The translations under genes and the position numbers were made by a program. Of a stretch of DNA of 64,000 bases, positions 18,052 to 26,912 are shown piece by piece (the stretch's first letter is position 1; each line of letters opens with the position of its first letter). The DNA comes from Bacteroidales bacterium (GTDB lineage Bacteria > Bacteroidota > Bacteroidia > Bacteroidales > Prolixibacteraceae): positions 33,616 to 97,615 of the forward strand of contig JAAYDJ010000032.1 of NCBI GenBank assembly GCA_012729335.1. Reading direction: 5' to 3'. The notes under the pieces are model-generated. The model was not told the DNA's origin and made no database searches. It saw only the letters and a list, made by a program, of their open reading frames with translations.

Positions 18052-19299
18052 TCAGAGGGCGTGGATGACCAGTCCCGACCGTAATTTGGGTTCGAACCAG
18101 GTCGTTTTTGGGGGCATGATATGCCCCGAGTCGGCAATGCGGATGAGCTGGTCCATGGAGACAGGATAGAGTGCGAAGGCCACTTTAATGTCGCCTGCGT
18201 CGACCCGTTTTTTCAATTCTCCGAGGCCGCGGATACCGCCTATAAAGTCGATACGCGTCGAGGTGCGCAGGTCTTTGATGCCCAGCACCGGTTCCAGGAT
18301 CTGCCGGGAAAGGATGGTCACGTCGAGCACCCCGATGGGATCGTTGTCGTCGTAAGTGCCTTCGAGGGCGGAGAGCCGGTACCATTTCCCGGAGAGGTAC
18401 ATGCTGAATTCATGGAGGCGGGAGGGCCGCAGTTCAGAGGCGTCGGTAGCTTCGACCCTGAAACCCCCGGCCAGGGCTTCCAGGAACTCCTCATCGGAGA
18501 GACCGTGGAGGTCTCTGACCACCCTGTTGTAGTCCAGGATCTTGAGCTGGTTGTCGGGGAAGTGGACCGCCATGAAAAAGTTATATTCCTCCTGGCCGGA
18601 ATGAAGAGGGTTGCGGGCTCTTCTTTCGGCGCCGATGCGGGCGGCGGCCGCCGTCCGGTGGTGCCCGTCGGCCACATAGGTGTAGGGGACCTTTTCCACA
18701 AAAAGCTGTTCCAGCCGGATGTTGTCCTCCTGGCTGAGGACAGGCCAGAACTGGTGGCCGAAACCGTCTTCCGCCACGAAGTCATACTCCGCGGGCTGCT
18801 CCCTGACGATGCGTTCCACGATGGCGTCAATTTCCGGGACGGCCTTGTAGGAGAAAAAAACAGGCTCGATGTTGGCATTGAGATAGCGGGTGAGGACCAT
18901 GCGGTCCTCTTCCTTGTCGGGGCGTGTGAGTTCGTGCTTTTTGATCACACCCTCTTCATAGTCGCTGCAGGCGGCGCACCCTACCAGACCGTACTGGGTT
19001 CGCCCCTCCATGGTCTGGGCGTAGATGTAATAACGGGGCTCCGGGTCCGGGACAAGCCAACCCTGGTCACGGAATGCCGCGAAATTCTCCACAGCTTTCA
19101 GGTATACCGTTTCAGAATGGATATCGGTTCCGGGCGGGCACTCAATCTCGGCACGGGTGATCCGCAGCAGGGATCTCTCCTTTCCGGCCGCCATACGCGC
19201 CGCCTCCTCACTGTTCATGACATCATAGGGAAGACAGGAGAGTTCCTCCACGATCCCCGCCGGCGGCCGCAGGCCACAAAATGGTTTTACTATTGCCAT
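18052..19299 (-). CDS. DUF1015 family protein linked to serine biosynthesis
   Basis: The 415-residue protein matches the DUF1015 (SerC-associated) family: it starts with the conserved IVKPFCGLRPP and CLPYDVMNSEEA segments and contains YVADGHHRTAAAARIG, a motif conserved in the family. No signal or membrane segment is seen, so it is cytosolic. In Bacteroidota this family is usually next to serA and serC, as here, but its biochemical function is not established to my knowledge. The ATG at 19299 gives the typical start. It is followed by a strong terminator. Confidence 0.85.
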   Translation of the reverse strand: MAIVKPFCGLRPPAGIVEELSCLPYDVMNSEEAARMAAGKERSLLRITRAEIECPPGTDIHSETVYLKAVENFAAFRDQGWLVPDPEPRYYIYAQTMEGRTQYGLVGCAACSDYEEGVIKKHELTRPDKEEDRMVLTRYLNANIEPVFFSYKAVPEIDAIVERIVREQPAEYDFVAEDGFGHQFWPVLSQEDNIRLEQLFVEKVPYTYVADGHHRTAAAARIGAERRARNPLHSGQEEYNFFMAVHFPDNQLKILDYNRVVRDLHGLSDEEFLEALAGGFRVEATDASELRPSRLHEFSMYLSGKWYRLSALEGTYDDNDPIGVLDVTILSRQILEPVLGIKDLRTSTRIDFIGGIRGLGELKKRVDAGDIKVAFALYPVSMDQLIRIADSGHIMPPKTTWFEPKLRSGLVIHAL

Positions 19300-19366
19300 A
19301 CTTCTTTTTCTATTCTAATAACCTAATACTCTCTATATCTTTTATTTTTACCTACATGCTCCTTAA

Positions 19367-19555
19367 TCCAGATTCCAGATTCCCGATTCCAGATTCCCGA
19401 TTCCAATATTCAAGACTCAAGACTCAAGACTCCCGATTCCCGATTCAAGACTCAAGACTCAAGACTCAAGATTCCAGACTCCAGATTCCAGATTCCAATA
19501 TTCAAGACTCAAGACTCAAGACTTAAGACTCAAGATTCCCGATTCCCGACATTCT
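19367..19555. repeat. Heptamer tandem array between serA and DUF1015
   Basis: About 26 units of 7 bp make up this stretch. They fall into related types such as CAGATTC, CCGATTC and AAGACTC, in runs that alternate and twice shift through CAATATTC. It is wholly intergenic and has no coding potential. It fills most of the 268-base gap between the DUF1015 start and the serA stop. Confidence 0.9.
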
Positions 19556-19568
19556 AATCTTCTGACTC

Positions 19569-20486
19569 TTAGTTCACCTTGCAGGTGGTATCTCCGTTTT
19601 CGAAGAAGGCGACGATCTGCTCAGCGGCGGCCATTCCGGCGTTGTTGTTGGCTTCAGCGGTCTGGGCGCCCATTTTCTTGGGGGTGGCATAATAACGGCC
19701 CCTGAACTTCTCGGCGAAAAGGATTTTCTGGTCGGGTTCCACATCGGTGAGGTATTTGATGTGGGGTTTTTCGGCCATTATTCTGAGGAGATCTTCCTCG
19801 TTGATGACCTCTTTACGGGCGGTATTGACGATCAGGGAGTGGTCGTCGAGTTCCTTGAGCACGTCGTAGCTTACTGAGCGGAGGTGTTCTCCTTTTGCAG
19901 GAACGTGGATGGAGATCACGTCGCTTTTACGGTATAGTTCCTCCAGGGAGTGGGTGTTCTTCAGTCCGATGGCGGCAGCGGCCTCCTTGCTGTACCGGGT
20001 GTAGACGATCACTTTCATGCCCAGTGCGCGGGCAATGCGGAAGACGTTCTGGGCCACGTAGCCGAAGCCGTGAAGGCCCAGGGTGCGGCCGCGGAGTTCC
20101 CCTCCCGGTTTCCCCGAGAACATCTCTCTCAGCCCGTAGATGGCCAGCCCAATGGCCAGTTCAGCCACCGCATTGGCATTCTGTCCCGGGGTGTTCATCA
20201 CTACGACACCCTTCTCCCGGGCATAGTTGCAGTCCACATTGTCGTAGCCGGCACCGGCCCTGACCACGATCCTGAGCTGTTCTGCCGCATCCAGAACCTC
20301 CCGGTCCACCTGGTCACTGCGGATGATCATCGCATCGACGCCGTTTACCGCCGTGAGCAGTTCGCTCTTGTCGGTATAATTCTCCAGGGTGAAGACTTTA
20401 TACCCCGCTTTGGCAAATATCTTGTTTATTTTCTCTGAAGCCGCGGGGGCAAATGGCTTCTCAGTGGCGATCAGTATTTTCTTCAT
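19569..20486 (-). CDS. serA: D-3-phosphoglycerate dehydrogenase, short form with Lys in place of the catalytic His
   Basis: This 305-residue D-isomer 2-hydroxyacid dehydrogenase oxidises 3-phosphoglycerate to 3-phosphohydroxypyruvate, the first step of serine synthesis. Visible are the cofactor loop (LGLHGFGYVAQNV, about 136-148), the Arg of NTARKEVI (R224) and the Glu of DVEPDQK (E250). The usual TPHIG catalytic His is replaced: the segment reads ATPKKMGAQTAEA, with K270/K271 at that place. A Lys-type enzyme is known from Entamoeba and is thought to be shared with Bacteroidota. No C-terminal ACT domain is present, so serine feedback through ACT is not expected. serC lies upstream with an intervening terminator or attenuator. 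Confidence 0.9.
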   Translation of the reverse strand: MKKILIATEKPFAPAASEKINKIFAKAGYKVFTLENYTDKSELLTAVNGVDAMIIRSDQVDREVLDAAEQLRIVVRAGAGYDNVDCNYAREKGVVVMNTPGQNANAVAELAIGLAIYGLREMFSGKPGGELRGRTLGLHGFGYVAQNVFRIARALGMKVIVYTRYSKEAAAAIGLKNTHSLEELYRKSDVISIHVPAKGEHLRSVSYDVLKELDDHSLIVNTARKEVINEEDLLRIMAEKPHIKYLTDVEPDQKILFAEKFRGRYYATPKKMGAQTAEANNNAGMAAAEQIVAFFENGDTTCKVN

Positions 20487-20510
20487 GTCTTGGTTTTATG
20501 ATGGTATAGC

Positions 20511-20566
20511 AAAAAAAAACCATGACCGCTTTGGGATCACTCCGGAGGGTGACCAGGCGGTCATGG
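20511..20566 (-). terminator. Terminator or attenuator between serC and serA
   Basis: CCATGACCGC (20520-20529) pairs perfectly with GCGGTCATGG (20557-20566), with further pairing inside, and is followed on the minus strand by nine T residues (20511-20519). Only about 25 bases separate the T tract from the serA ATG, leaving little room for a promoter, so serA may be expressed by regulated read-through. Confidence 0.8.
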
Positions 20567-20575
20567 CTGTAAGGA

Positions 20576-21649
20576 TCAGTTTTCCTTTTCGAAGGCTTTC
20601 ATGGTTTCGACCAGGGCCTGGACGCTTTCGAGGGGCAGGGCGTTATAAAGGGAAGCCCTGAATCCGCCCACGGAGCGGTGGCCGGCGAGGCCCAGGAGTC
20701 CCCTGGCCTTGGCGAAGGCCCCAAAGGGGGCTTCCAGCTCGGCATACTCCGGATTCATCACGAAGGTGACATTCATGCGCGAACGGTCGGCCGGATCGGG
20801 AACCGTCGAAGCAAACATCTTGTTACGGTCGATTTCGGCGTAGAGGAGTTCCGCTTTTTCCTTGTTTTTCTTCTCTATGGCGGAAACGCCGCCCAATTCC
20901 TTCAGCCAGCGCAGGGTTTGCAGACAGCCGAAAACGGGCACCGTGGCCGGAGTGTTGAACATGGAGTCGTTATCGATATGGGTCTGGTAATTCAGCATGG
21001 TGGGAATGGGCCTGTTCACCTTGCCCAGGGCCGCATTCTTCACAATCACCACCGTGGCTCCCGAAGGCCCCAGATTCTTCTGGGCTCCGGCGTAAATGAG
21101 GTCGTACTTGCTCACATCCACGGGGCGGCTCAGAATGTCGGACGACATGTCGCATACCAACGGCACCGGCACTTCCGGATCTTTCAGGATCTCAGTCCCG
21201 TAAATCGTGTTGTTGGAAGTATAATGCAGGAAGTCTACATCGGCGGGAACAACGAAGTTCTTGGGGATGTAGTTGAAGTTCTTATCTTTGGACGAAGCTA
21301 CTTCGACCACCTCACCCACGAAAGTTTTGGCTTCCTTAAGGGCTTTGGAGGCCCAGACGCCGGTGTTGAGATAGGCTGCTTTGGTTTTGAGCAGGTTCAT
21401 GGGGGCCATCAGGAACTGAAGGCTGGCACCACCCTGGAGGAAGAGCACGGTATACCCTTCGGGCACATCAAGGAGTTCCCTGATCAGCTGGCGGGCTTCC
21501 TCCATGACGGCCACAAACTCTTTGCTGCGGTGGGAGATCTCCATCACCGACAATTCGGTGCCCGCGAAGTTGAGGATGGCTTCCGCGGTCTTTTCCTTTG
21601 TGAATTCAGGCAGGATCGAAGGCCCTGCATAGAAATTGTGTTTCTTCAT
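20576..21649 (-). CDS. serC: Phosphoserine aminotransferase
   Basis: The 357-residue PLP enzyme converts 3-phosphohydroxypyruvate and glutamate to phosphoserine and 2-oxoglutarate. It starts with [12 protein letters not shown], typical of SerC, contains [10 protein letters not shown] near 75-85, and has the PLP-binding Lys in [13 protein letters not shown] near 195. The C-terminus carries the [15 protein letters not shown] segment. It lies 34 bases downstream of gcvT and upstream of serA and DUF1015, giving a serine/glycine locus. A strong hairpin with a T tract follows the stop. Confidence 0.97.
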   Translation of the reverse strand: MKKHNFYAGPSILPEFTKEKTAEAILNFAGTELSVMEISHRSKEFVAVMEEARQLIRELLDVPEGYTVLFLQGGASLQFLMAPMNLLKTKAAYLNTGVWASKALKEAKTFVGEVVEVASSKDKNFNYIPKNFVVPADVDFLHYTSNNTIYGTEILKDPEVPVPLVCDMSSDILSRPVDVSKYDLIYAGAQKNLGPSGATVVIVKNAALGKVNRPIPTMLNYQTHIDNDSMFNTPATVPVFGCLQTLRWLKELGGVSAIEKKNKEKAELLYAEIDRNKMFASTVPDPADRSRMNVTFVMNPEYAELEAPFGAFAKARGLLGLAGHRSVGGFRASLYNALPLESVQALVETMKAFEKEN

Positions 21650-21683
21650 GGTTAGAGATGATTAATATGGATTTTTAAATGTA

Positions 21684-22766
21684 CTAAATGAACGGGGTTT
21701 TGACCACTTCAGCGGGGATCTTTTTGTCGCGGATACCCACGTAAATGGTGGTTCCGAAAGCGGCGTACTCCTTGGAGACATATCCCATGCCAATACCCTG
21801 ACCCAGGAGGGGGGACATGGTTCCGGAGGTAACCACCCCGATGGGGGAACCTTCGGCGTTGAAGAGTTGATACCCATGGCGGGGAATGGCGCGGTCGCGC
21901 ATCACAAATCCCCGGAGGCGTCGGGTCACCCCTTCCTTCTGCTGCATGGCCAGAAACTCCCTGTCCACAAATTTGCGCTCCCCCCCGAATTTGGTGATCC
22001 ATCCCAGTCCGGCCTCTATGGGAGAAGTGGTGTCGTCGATGTCATTACCATAGAGACAAAAGCCCATTTCCAGCCGGAGGGTGTCGCGGGCTCCCAGCCC
22101 GATGGGTTTGATGCCGAATTCGGCCCCGGCTTCAAAAACAGCATTCCATATCTGTAAGGCATCCTGGTTATGGAAATAGAGTTCAAAGCCTCCGGCTCCC
22201 GTATATCCTGTGGCGGAGATGATCACCTCATTCACCCCAGCCAGTTCGCCGGTGACGAAGGTGTAATATTTCATCTCGGCGAGAGGAACCGGGGTGATCT
22301 TCTGAAGGGTTTCCTGTGATTTGGGCCCCTGCACGGCCAGCTGGCTGATCCGCCCGGAGGCGTTCTCCAGTTCGGCACCCATGGTGTTCTGACTCTGAAG
22401 CCAGGTCCAGTCCTTCTCGATGTTGGAGGCATTGACCACCAGCATGAATTTTTCCGGTGAGAAACAGTAGGTGAGGTAATCGTCGACAATGCCTCCCTTT
22501 CCGTTGGGGAAACAGGTGTACTGTGCCTGCCCGGGGATCAGCACCGAAGGATCGTTGGATCCCACCTTTTTGAGCAGCTCCAGGGCATGCGGCCCTTTGA
22601 CCCAGATCTCCCCCATGTGGGAGACATCAAAAACGCCAACCCCGTTCCGTACGGTCATATGCTCATCCCTGATGCCACTGAATTCCACAGGCATCTCGAA
22701 TCCTGCGAAATCGACCATTTTGCCTCCTGCAGCTTTGTGCAAGGAGTTGAAAACTGTTTTTATCAT
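21684..22766 (-). CDS. gcvT: Aminomethyltransferase (glycine cleavage T protein)
   Basis: This 360-residue protein transfers the methylene group from the H-protein aminomethyl arm to tetrahydrofolate. It has the family segments [23 protein letters not shown] and the C-terminal barrel-like domain with [11 protein letters not shown]. The start [10 protein letters not shown] at 22766 fits the usual GcvT N-terminus better than the ATG seven codons upstream (22787). Its neighbours serC and serA place it with serine-glycine interconversion, although gcvH and gcvP are not in the window. The leader contains a perfect inverted repeat (22795-22860) after a -7 box. Confidence 0.96.
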   Translation of the reverse strand: MIKTVFNSLHKAAGGKMVDFAGFEMPVEFSGIRDEHMTVRNGVGVFDVSHMGEIWVKGPHALELLKKVGSNDPSVLIPGQAQYTCFPNGKGGIVDDYLTYCFSPEKFMLVVNASNIEKDWTWLQSQNTMGAELENASGRISQLAVQGPKSQETLQKITPVPLAEMKYYTFVTGELAGVNEVIISATGYTGAGGFELYFHNQDALQIWNAVFEAGAEFGIKPIGLGARDTLRLEMGFCLYGNDIDDTTSPIEAGLGWITKFGGERKFVDREFLAMQQKEGVTRRLRGFVMRDRAIPRHGYQLFNAEGSPIGVVTSGTMSPLLGQGIGMGYVSKEYAAFGTTIYVGIRDKKIPAEVVKTPFI

Positions 22767-22794
22767 TGTCAACCGTTTAATATTCAATTATCAG

Positions 22795-22860
22795 CCTGTT
22801 CCTGTTTCTGCGGAAGCCAGGCCGTCAATGGGCCCCAAACCGGCAGGCCTGTGGAACAGG
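22795..22860 (-). promoter_or_regulatory. Structured leader of gcvT
   Basis: CCTGTTCC (22795-22802) pairs perfectly with GGAACAGG (22853-22860), enclosing further GC-rich complementary segments (CCAGGCC with GGCCTG). The element lies between the -7 box at 22876-22883 and the gcvT start. It does not match the glycine riboswitch core that I know of. Confidence 0.35.
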
Positions 22861-22875
22861 AAGCCTATGTGGCCC

Positions 22876-22883
22876 CAAAAATA
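22876..22883 (-). promoter_or_regulatory. -7 promoter box for gcvT
   Basis: On the minus strand this reads TATTTTTG, an exact TAnnTTTG match. The start would be near 22869, giving a leader of about 100 bases before gcvT. Confidence 0.45.
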
Positions 22884-22887
22884 GAAC

Positions 22888-22935
22888 TTCCGCTGGTGTA
22901 AAGTAATGAAAAATATCATTATTCAACCAGCGGAA
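22888..22935 (-). terminator. Inverted repeat after clpB, likely terminator
   Basis: TTCCGCTGGT (22888-22897) pairs with ACCAGCGGAA (22926-22935), with a nested TAATGA/TCATTA stem inside. On the minus strand it follows the clpB stop closely and is trailed by GTTCTATTTTTGG. The T run doubles as the gcvT -7 box, so the two signals overlap. Confidence 0.5.
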
Positions 22936-22955
22936 AATTTCTGTTTTTTAAACGG

Positions 22956-25547
22956 TTAATTCGTGAAGATCAGCTCTTCGTCCCTGACGCCGATCACGAT
23001 GGGGCGGTCGGGGGAGATGGTTCCGGCAAGGATTTTCCGGGAGAGTTCGTTGAGGATGTATTTCTGGAGCAGCCGTTTGACAGGTCGTGCGCCGAAATGG
23101 GGGTCGTAGCCCACGCCGGCAATCCAGTTTACGGCTTCCTCGGTGATGGTCAGGGTGAATTCCTGCCGGGTGATCCGCCCGGCAATCCTTTCCAGCTGCA
23201 GTCTGACGATCTGGCGGATATCCTCACGGCTGAGCGGCTGGAAGATGATGGTATCATCGATCCTGTTCAGGAATTCCGGCCTGATGGTGCGACGCAGCAG
23301 TTCCAGAAGCTGCTCGCGGGTCTCCTCGATGACCTCTCCGCTGTTGGCGGCCGTCATCCGGGAGAAGTTCTCCTGGATGAGATGGGAACCCAGGTTGGAG
23401 GTCATGATAATGATGGTGTTCTTGAAGTTGACCACCCGTCCCTTGTTGTCGGTAAGCCTGCCATCGTCAAGGACCTGGAGCAGGACGTTGAAGACGTCGG
23501 GGTGGGCTTTCTCGATTTCGTCGAAGAGTACCACCGAGTAAGGTTTGTGCCTGACCGCCTCGGTCAGCTGGCCTCCTTCATCGTATCCCACATATCCGGG
23601 GGGACTGCCAATAAGGCGGGTGACGGAGAATTTCTCCTGATATTCCGACATATCAATGCGGGTCATCATGTTTTCGTCGTCAAAGAGATATTCGGCCAGG
23701 GCCTTGGCCAGTTCAGTCTTGCCCACGCCTGTCGATCCCAGAAAGATAAAGGAGCCAATGGGTCTCCGTTCATCCTGGAGGCCGGCGCGGCTGCGGCGCA
23801 CGGCATCTGAGACCGCGGCAATGGCTTCATGCTGACCGACCACCCGTTTGTGGAGTTCCTCCTCCATGTGAAGAAGCTTCTCCCTCTCGCTCTGCATCAT
23901 CCGTGCCACGGGAATACCCGTCCAGCGCGAGACCACGCCCGCGATATCTTCGGCGTCGACCTCCTCCTTGATAAGTCCCCCGCCCTGGTGGACGGCAGCC
24001 AGCTCCCCTTTGAGCCGCTCGACTTCCGCCTCCGTTTCGCGGATCCTCCCGTAGCGGAGTTCCGCCACGCGGCCGTAATCGCCCTGTCGCTCTGCCTGGT
24101 CGGCTTCAAAACGCATCTCCTCGATGGCCGATTTGGCCTTCTGGATGGCCTCGAGAATCCCCTTTTCAGCCTGCCAGCGGGCCCGGTATTTCGCCTGCTC
24201 CTCCTTCAGGTTGGCGATCTCCCCGCTGAGCTGGGTCACCTTCTTTTCATCCTTTTCCCGCTTGATGGCTTCCCTTTCGATCTCCAGCTGGGTGATCCGC
24301 CGTTCCGTCTCATCGAGTTCCTCGGGAACCGAATCCATTTCGAGCCGCAGCTTGGCAGCCGCCTCATCCATCAGGTCGATGGCCTTGTCGGGAAGAAACC
24401 GGTCGGAAATGTAGCGCTGTGACAACTCCACGGAAGCGATGATGGCCTCATCCTTGATCCGCACCTTGTGGTGGTTTTCATACCGTTCCTTCAACCCGCG
24501 GAGTATGGAGACGGCCTCCTGGGTGCCTGGTTCGTCGACATGGACCACCTGAAACCTCCGTTCCAGGGCTTTGTCCTTTTCAAAATACTTCTGGTATTCG
24601 CCCAGGGTGGTGGCCCCGATGGCCCGCAGTTCACCCCTGGCCAGGGCAGGCTTCAGAATGTTGGCGGCATCCATCGCCCCTTCGCTCTTGCCGGCCCCTA
24701 CCAGGGTGTGGATCTCATCTATGAAAAGAATGACCTCCTCGTTCGACTGTACCACCTCATTGATGACCGCCTTAAGGCGCTCTTCAAATTCCCCCTTGTA
24801 TTTGGCACCGGCGATCAGGGCCCCCATGTCGAGACTGAAAACCTGCTTCGATCGGAGGTTCCCGGGAACGTCGCCCCTCACAATCCGCTGGGCCAACCCT
24901 TCGGCAATGGCAGTTTTCCCGGTTCCCGGCTCCCCGATGAGAATGGGATTGTTTTTGGTGCGGCGCGAGAGAATCTGCAATATCCGCCTGATTTCATCGT
25001 CACGGCCAATGACGGGATCAAGTTTGCCCAGACGTGCCCTTTCATTCAGGTTGATGGCATATCGGTTGAGCGAATCAAACCGCTCCTCGGCGGTCTGCGA
25101 ATCTGCCCTGGATCCCTTGCGGAGTTCCGCCACCGCCTTTTTCAGCATTTCGGAGGTCACCCCGCTGTCGCGAAGCATCTGGCTCACCTGGTCACCCCCC
25201 TCCAGCAAAGAGATCAGGATATGCTCTACCGATACAAACTGATCACCCATCTCCTGGGCCATCCCCAAGGCTTTCTGCAATACCCGGCTCGACCCGTTGG
25301 AAAGATAGGTCTCACCTCCCGTTACCCGCGGATAACCCCCGACAACCCGGTCCAGAGCCTGCTGCAAGGCCTGCGTGTTTACCCCGCATTTCTTCAGCAG
25401 GTATTGCACCACATTCTCCGCCTCACTGAACAACCCCTTCAGAAGGTGCCCCGTCTCCACGGCCTGCTGATTGCCGGCCTGCGCAATCTGGATGGCCTGC
25501 TGTATGGCCTCCTGCGACTTTATCGTAAAATTATTGAAGTTCATCAT
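22956..25547 (-). CDS. clpB: ATP-dependent disaggregase ClpB
   Basis: The 863-residue Hsp100 chaperone resolubilises aggregated proteins with DnaK. Domains in order: Clp N domain (about 5-145), AAA1 with Walker A GEPGTGKT (205-212), the coiled-coil middle domain (about 410-530, rich in Glu/Lys/Arg), AAA2 with Walker A GSTGVGKT (about 605-612) and [14 protein letters not shown], and the ClpB D2-small domain. Length is typical. It stands alone: a long spacer with repeats lies upstream and an inverted repeat downstream. I see no obvious heat-shock operator such as CIRCE in the upstream 300 bases. Confidence 0.98.
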   Translation of the reverse strand: MMNFNNFTIKSQEAIQQAIQIAQAGNQQAVETGHLLKGLFSEAENVVQYLLKKCGVNTQALQQALDRVVGGYPRVTGGETYLSNGSSRVLQKALGMAQEMGDQFVSVEHILISLLEGGDQVSQMLRDSGVTSEMLKKAVAELRKGSRADSQTAEERFDSLNRYAINLNERARLGKLDPVIGRDDEIRRILQILSRRTKNNPILIGEPGTGKTAIAEGLAQRIVRGDVPGNLRSKQVFSLDMGALIAGAKYKGEFEERLKAVINEVVQSNEEVILFIDEIHTLVGAGKSEGAMDAANILKPALARGELRAIGATTLGEYQKYFEKDKALERRFQVVHVDEPGTQEAVSILRGLKERYENHHKVRIKDEAIIASVELSQRYISDRFLPDKAIDLMDEAAAKLRLEMDSVPEELDETERRITQLEIEREAIKREKDEKKVTQLSGEIANLKEEQAKYRARWQAEKGILEAIQKAKSAIEEMRFEADQAERQGDYGRVAELRYGRIRETEAEVERLKGELAAVHQGGGLIKEEVDAEDIAGVVSRWTGIPVARMMQSEREKLLHMEEELHKRVVGQHEAIAAVSDAVRRSRAGLQDERRPIGSFIFLGSTGVGKTELAKALAEYLFDDENMMTRIDMSEYQEKFSVTRLIGSPPGYVGYDEGGQLTEAVRHKPYSVVLFDEIEKAHPDVFNVLLQVLDDGRLTDNKGRVVNFKNTIIIMTSNLGSHLIQENFSRMTAANSGEVIEETREQLLELLRRTIRPEFLNRIDDTIIFQPLSREDIRQIVRLQLERIAGRITRQEFTLTITEEAVNWIAGVGYDPHFGARPVKRLLQKYILNELSRKILAGTISPDRPIVIGVRDEELIFTN

Positions 25548-25667
25548 ATACGCTTTCTTTTAACCTCCTTCAGGGGAACAAATATGAAACCAGCCGCAAA
25601 AATCCGACAAATTGTCATAATCTTCTGGTAATGAGTGTAATTTTTACAGACTTTTAGGGTGCCGGCC

Positions 25668-25786
25668 GGTCATAAGGTCATGGAAAAAGGAAAGGGACTG
25701 GTATAAGGTCACAGGAAAAGGAAAGGGACTGGTAAAAGGTCACGGGAAAAGGAAAGGGACTGGTATAAGGTCACAGGAAAGGGACC
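25668..25786. repeat. 31-bp tandem repeat, about 3.8 copies
   Basis: The unit begins GGTATAAGGTCACAGG and ends GGAAAGGGACT. Copies are 25668-25699 (32 bp), 25700-25730, 25731-25761, and a shortened fourth copy at 25762-25786. Copies differ at only a few positions. It lies upstream of clpB in the 545-base gene-free spacer 25548-26093, which otherwise holds a terminator and another short duplication. Confidence 0.9.
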
Positions 25787-25804
25787 GGTTCCTGGAGCGC
25801 ATAT

Positions 25805-25837
25805 AAAAAAGGATCCGGAACCATCGTTCCGGATTCC
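25805..25837 (-). terminator. Intrinsic terminator downstream of the response regulator
   Basis: GGATCCGGAAC (25811-25821) pairs with GTTCCGGATTCC (25826-25837) with one bulge, and on the minus strand runs into TTTTTTATAT. It is the first terminator after the kinase/regulator pair, about 260 bases past the stop. Confidence 0.75.
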
Positions 25838-25988
25838 CGCTGAACTGTGATTTAAGTCCCAACTTCCTTGTCGTATCCGGGGGCTTTCTTCATTGTGTGA
25901 AGGTCTCAGTATGTGGTCGACAATTGTTTGTGGAAGTTCTGATCACCAGACAATGTTACTGTAAATTTCCTGTTGTTCCATGAAAAAA

Positions 25989-26031
25989 CAACAGAGGGGC
26001 TGTTTGGCCCAACAGAAGGGCTGTTTGGGCC
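25989..26031. repeat. 21-22 bp tandem duplication
   Basis: CAACAGAGGGGCTGTTTGGCC (25989-26009) is repeated as a 22-base copy with one extra G (26010-26031). Each copy contains the small inverted pair AACAG/CTGTT. It is intergenic, just past the response regulator stop. Confidence 0.8.
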
Positions 26032-26093
26032 AACAAACCAATTTGGAGGTGGCATATTCCTCCTGAACCGCCATGGCGGATGGTCCAATGGGA

Positions 26094-26852
26094 TCACCTG
26101 AATTTTCCGATCAGGGAGAGAAACTGGGTTTTATAGGTGTTCCCCAGAGGGCATTTGAGGTCGTCGGAGAGCAGGATTTCGCCCTGGCGTGTCAGGCCGC
26201 TGACGTGGTGCAGGTTAACCAGCCACGAGTGGTGGACCCTGATGATCTGGTGATGGAGGAACAGCTCTTCGTAGTACTTCAGGTTTTTGGAACTGGTGAT
26301 TTTCCGTTTTCCGGGAAGGAAAAAATGGGTGCAATAGCCTTCGCCCTGACAAAGAATGACCTCATTGAGGTGCACGACCGAAAGTCCATTGTTACCGTTT
26401 ATTACCAGGTTATCAAGACTTTGAGAAGGGGAGGAGATGTTCCTGAGCAGGGTTTCCATTTCCTTGCCGGAACCCGGGAGATCGGCCGCTTGTCTGAATT
26501 TGGCCACCGACTCGATGAGTTCGTCGACCTTAACAGGTTTCAGGAGGTAGTCGACGGCCGAAAACCGGAAGGCCCTGATGGCATATTCGGAGTAGGCGGT
26601 GACGAACACTACCCTGAAGGAGGGTTTTTCAAATTTCCGGAGCAGGTCGAAGCCATTTTCCCCCGGCATTTCAATATCAAGGAAGAGGAGGTGCGGGTGG
26701 CAGCGGCCGATGGCTTCGAGAGCCGATTCCGATGAGTCACATTCAGCACATACTTCGATATCGGCGCAGTAATCCTTGAGGTAGGTCGCCAGCAGCCGTC
26801 GTGCCGGCATTTCATCGTCGACGATGATGGTCCTGATGGTTCCGGAGTTCAT
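26094..26852 (-). CDS. LytTR-type response regulator
   Basis: The 252-residue protein has a receiver domain (about 7-125) with the acidic pair in IIVDDEMPARR, phospho-acceptor Asp in LLFLDIEMPG (near 57), the Thr of VFVTAYSEYA and the Lys of YLLKPVKVDE. A linker leads to a LytTR DNA-binding domain (about 150-252) with the typical YCTHFFLPGKR and HHSWLVNLHHVSG segments. It follows the propeller histidine kinase by 60 bases on the same strand and is its likely partner. Target genes are unknown. Confidence 0.93.
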   Translation of the reverse strand: MNSGTIRTIIVDDEMPARRLLATYLKDYCADIEVCAECDSSESALEAIGRCHPHLLFLDIEMPGENGFDLLRKFEKPSFRVVFVTAYSEYAIRAFRFSAVDYLLKPVKVDELIESVAKFRQAADLPGSGKEMETLLRNISSPSQSLDNLVINGNNGLSVVHLNEVILCQGEGYCTHFFLPGKRKITSSKNLKYYEELFLHHQIIRVHHSWLVNLHHVSGLTRQGEILLSDDLKCPLGNTYKTQFLSLIGKFR

Positions 26853-26912
26853 AAGGTGGATTTCATGTTCATGTGGGCTTCATGTGGTGTTGCGTATTAG
26901 GCCGTCCATGCT

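Noticed and set aside
25906..26097. 63-residue ORF in the spacer before clpB
   Set aside because: It covers the 21-22 bp duplication and has no plausible start context or family; it looks like chance.
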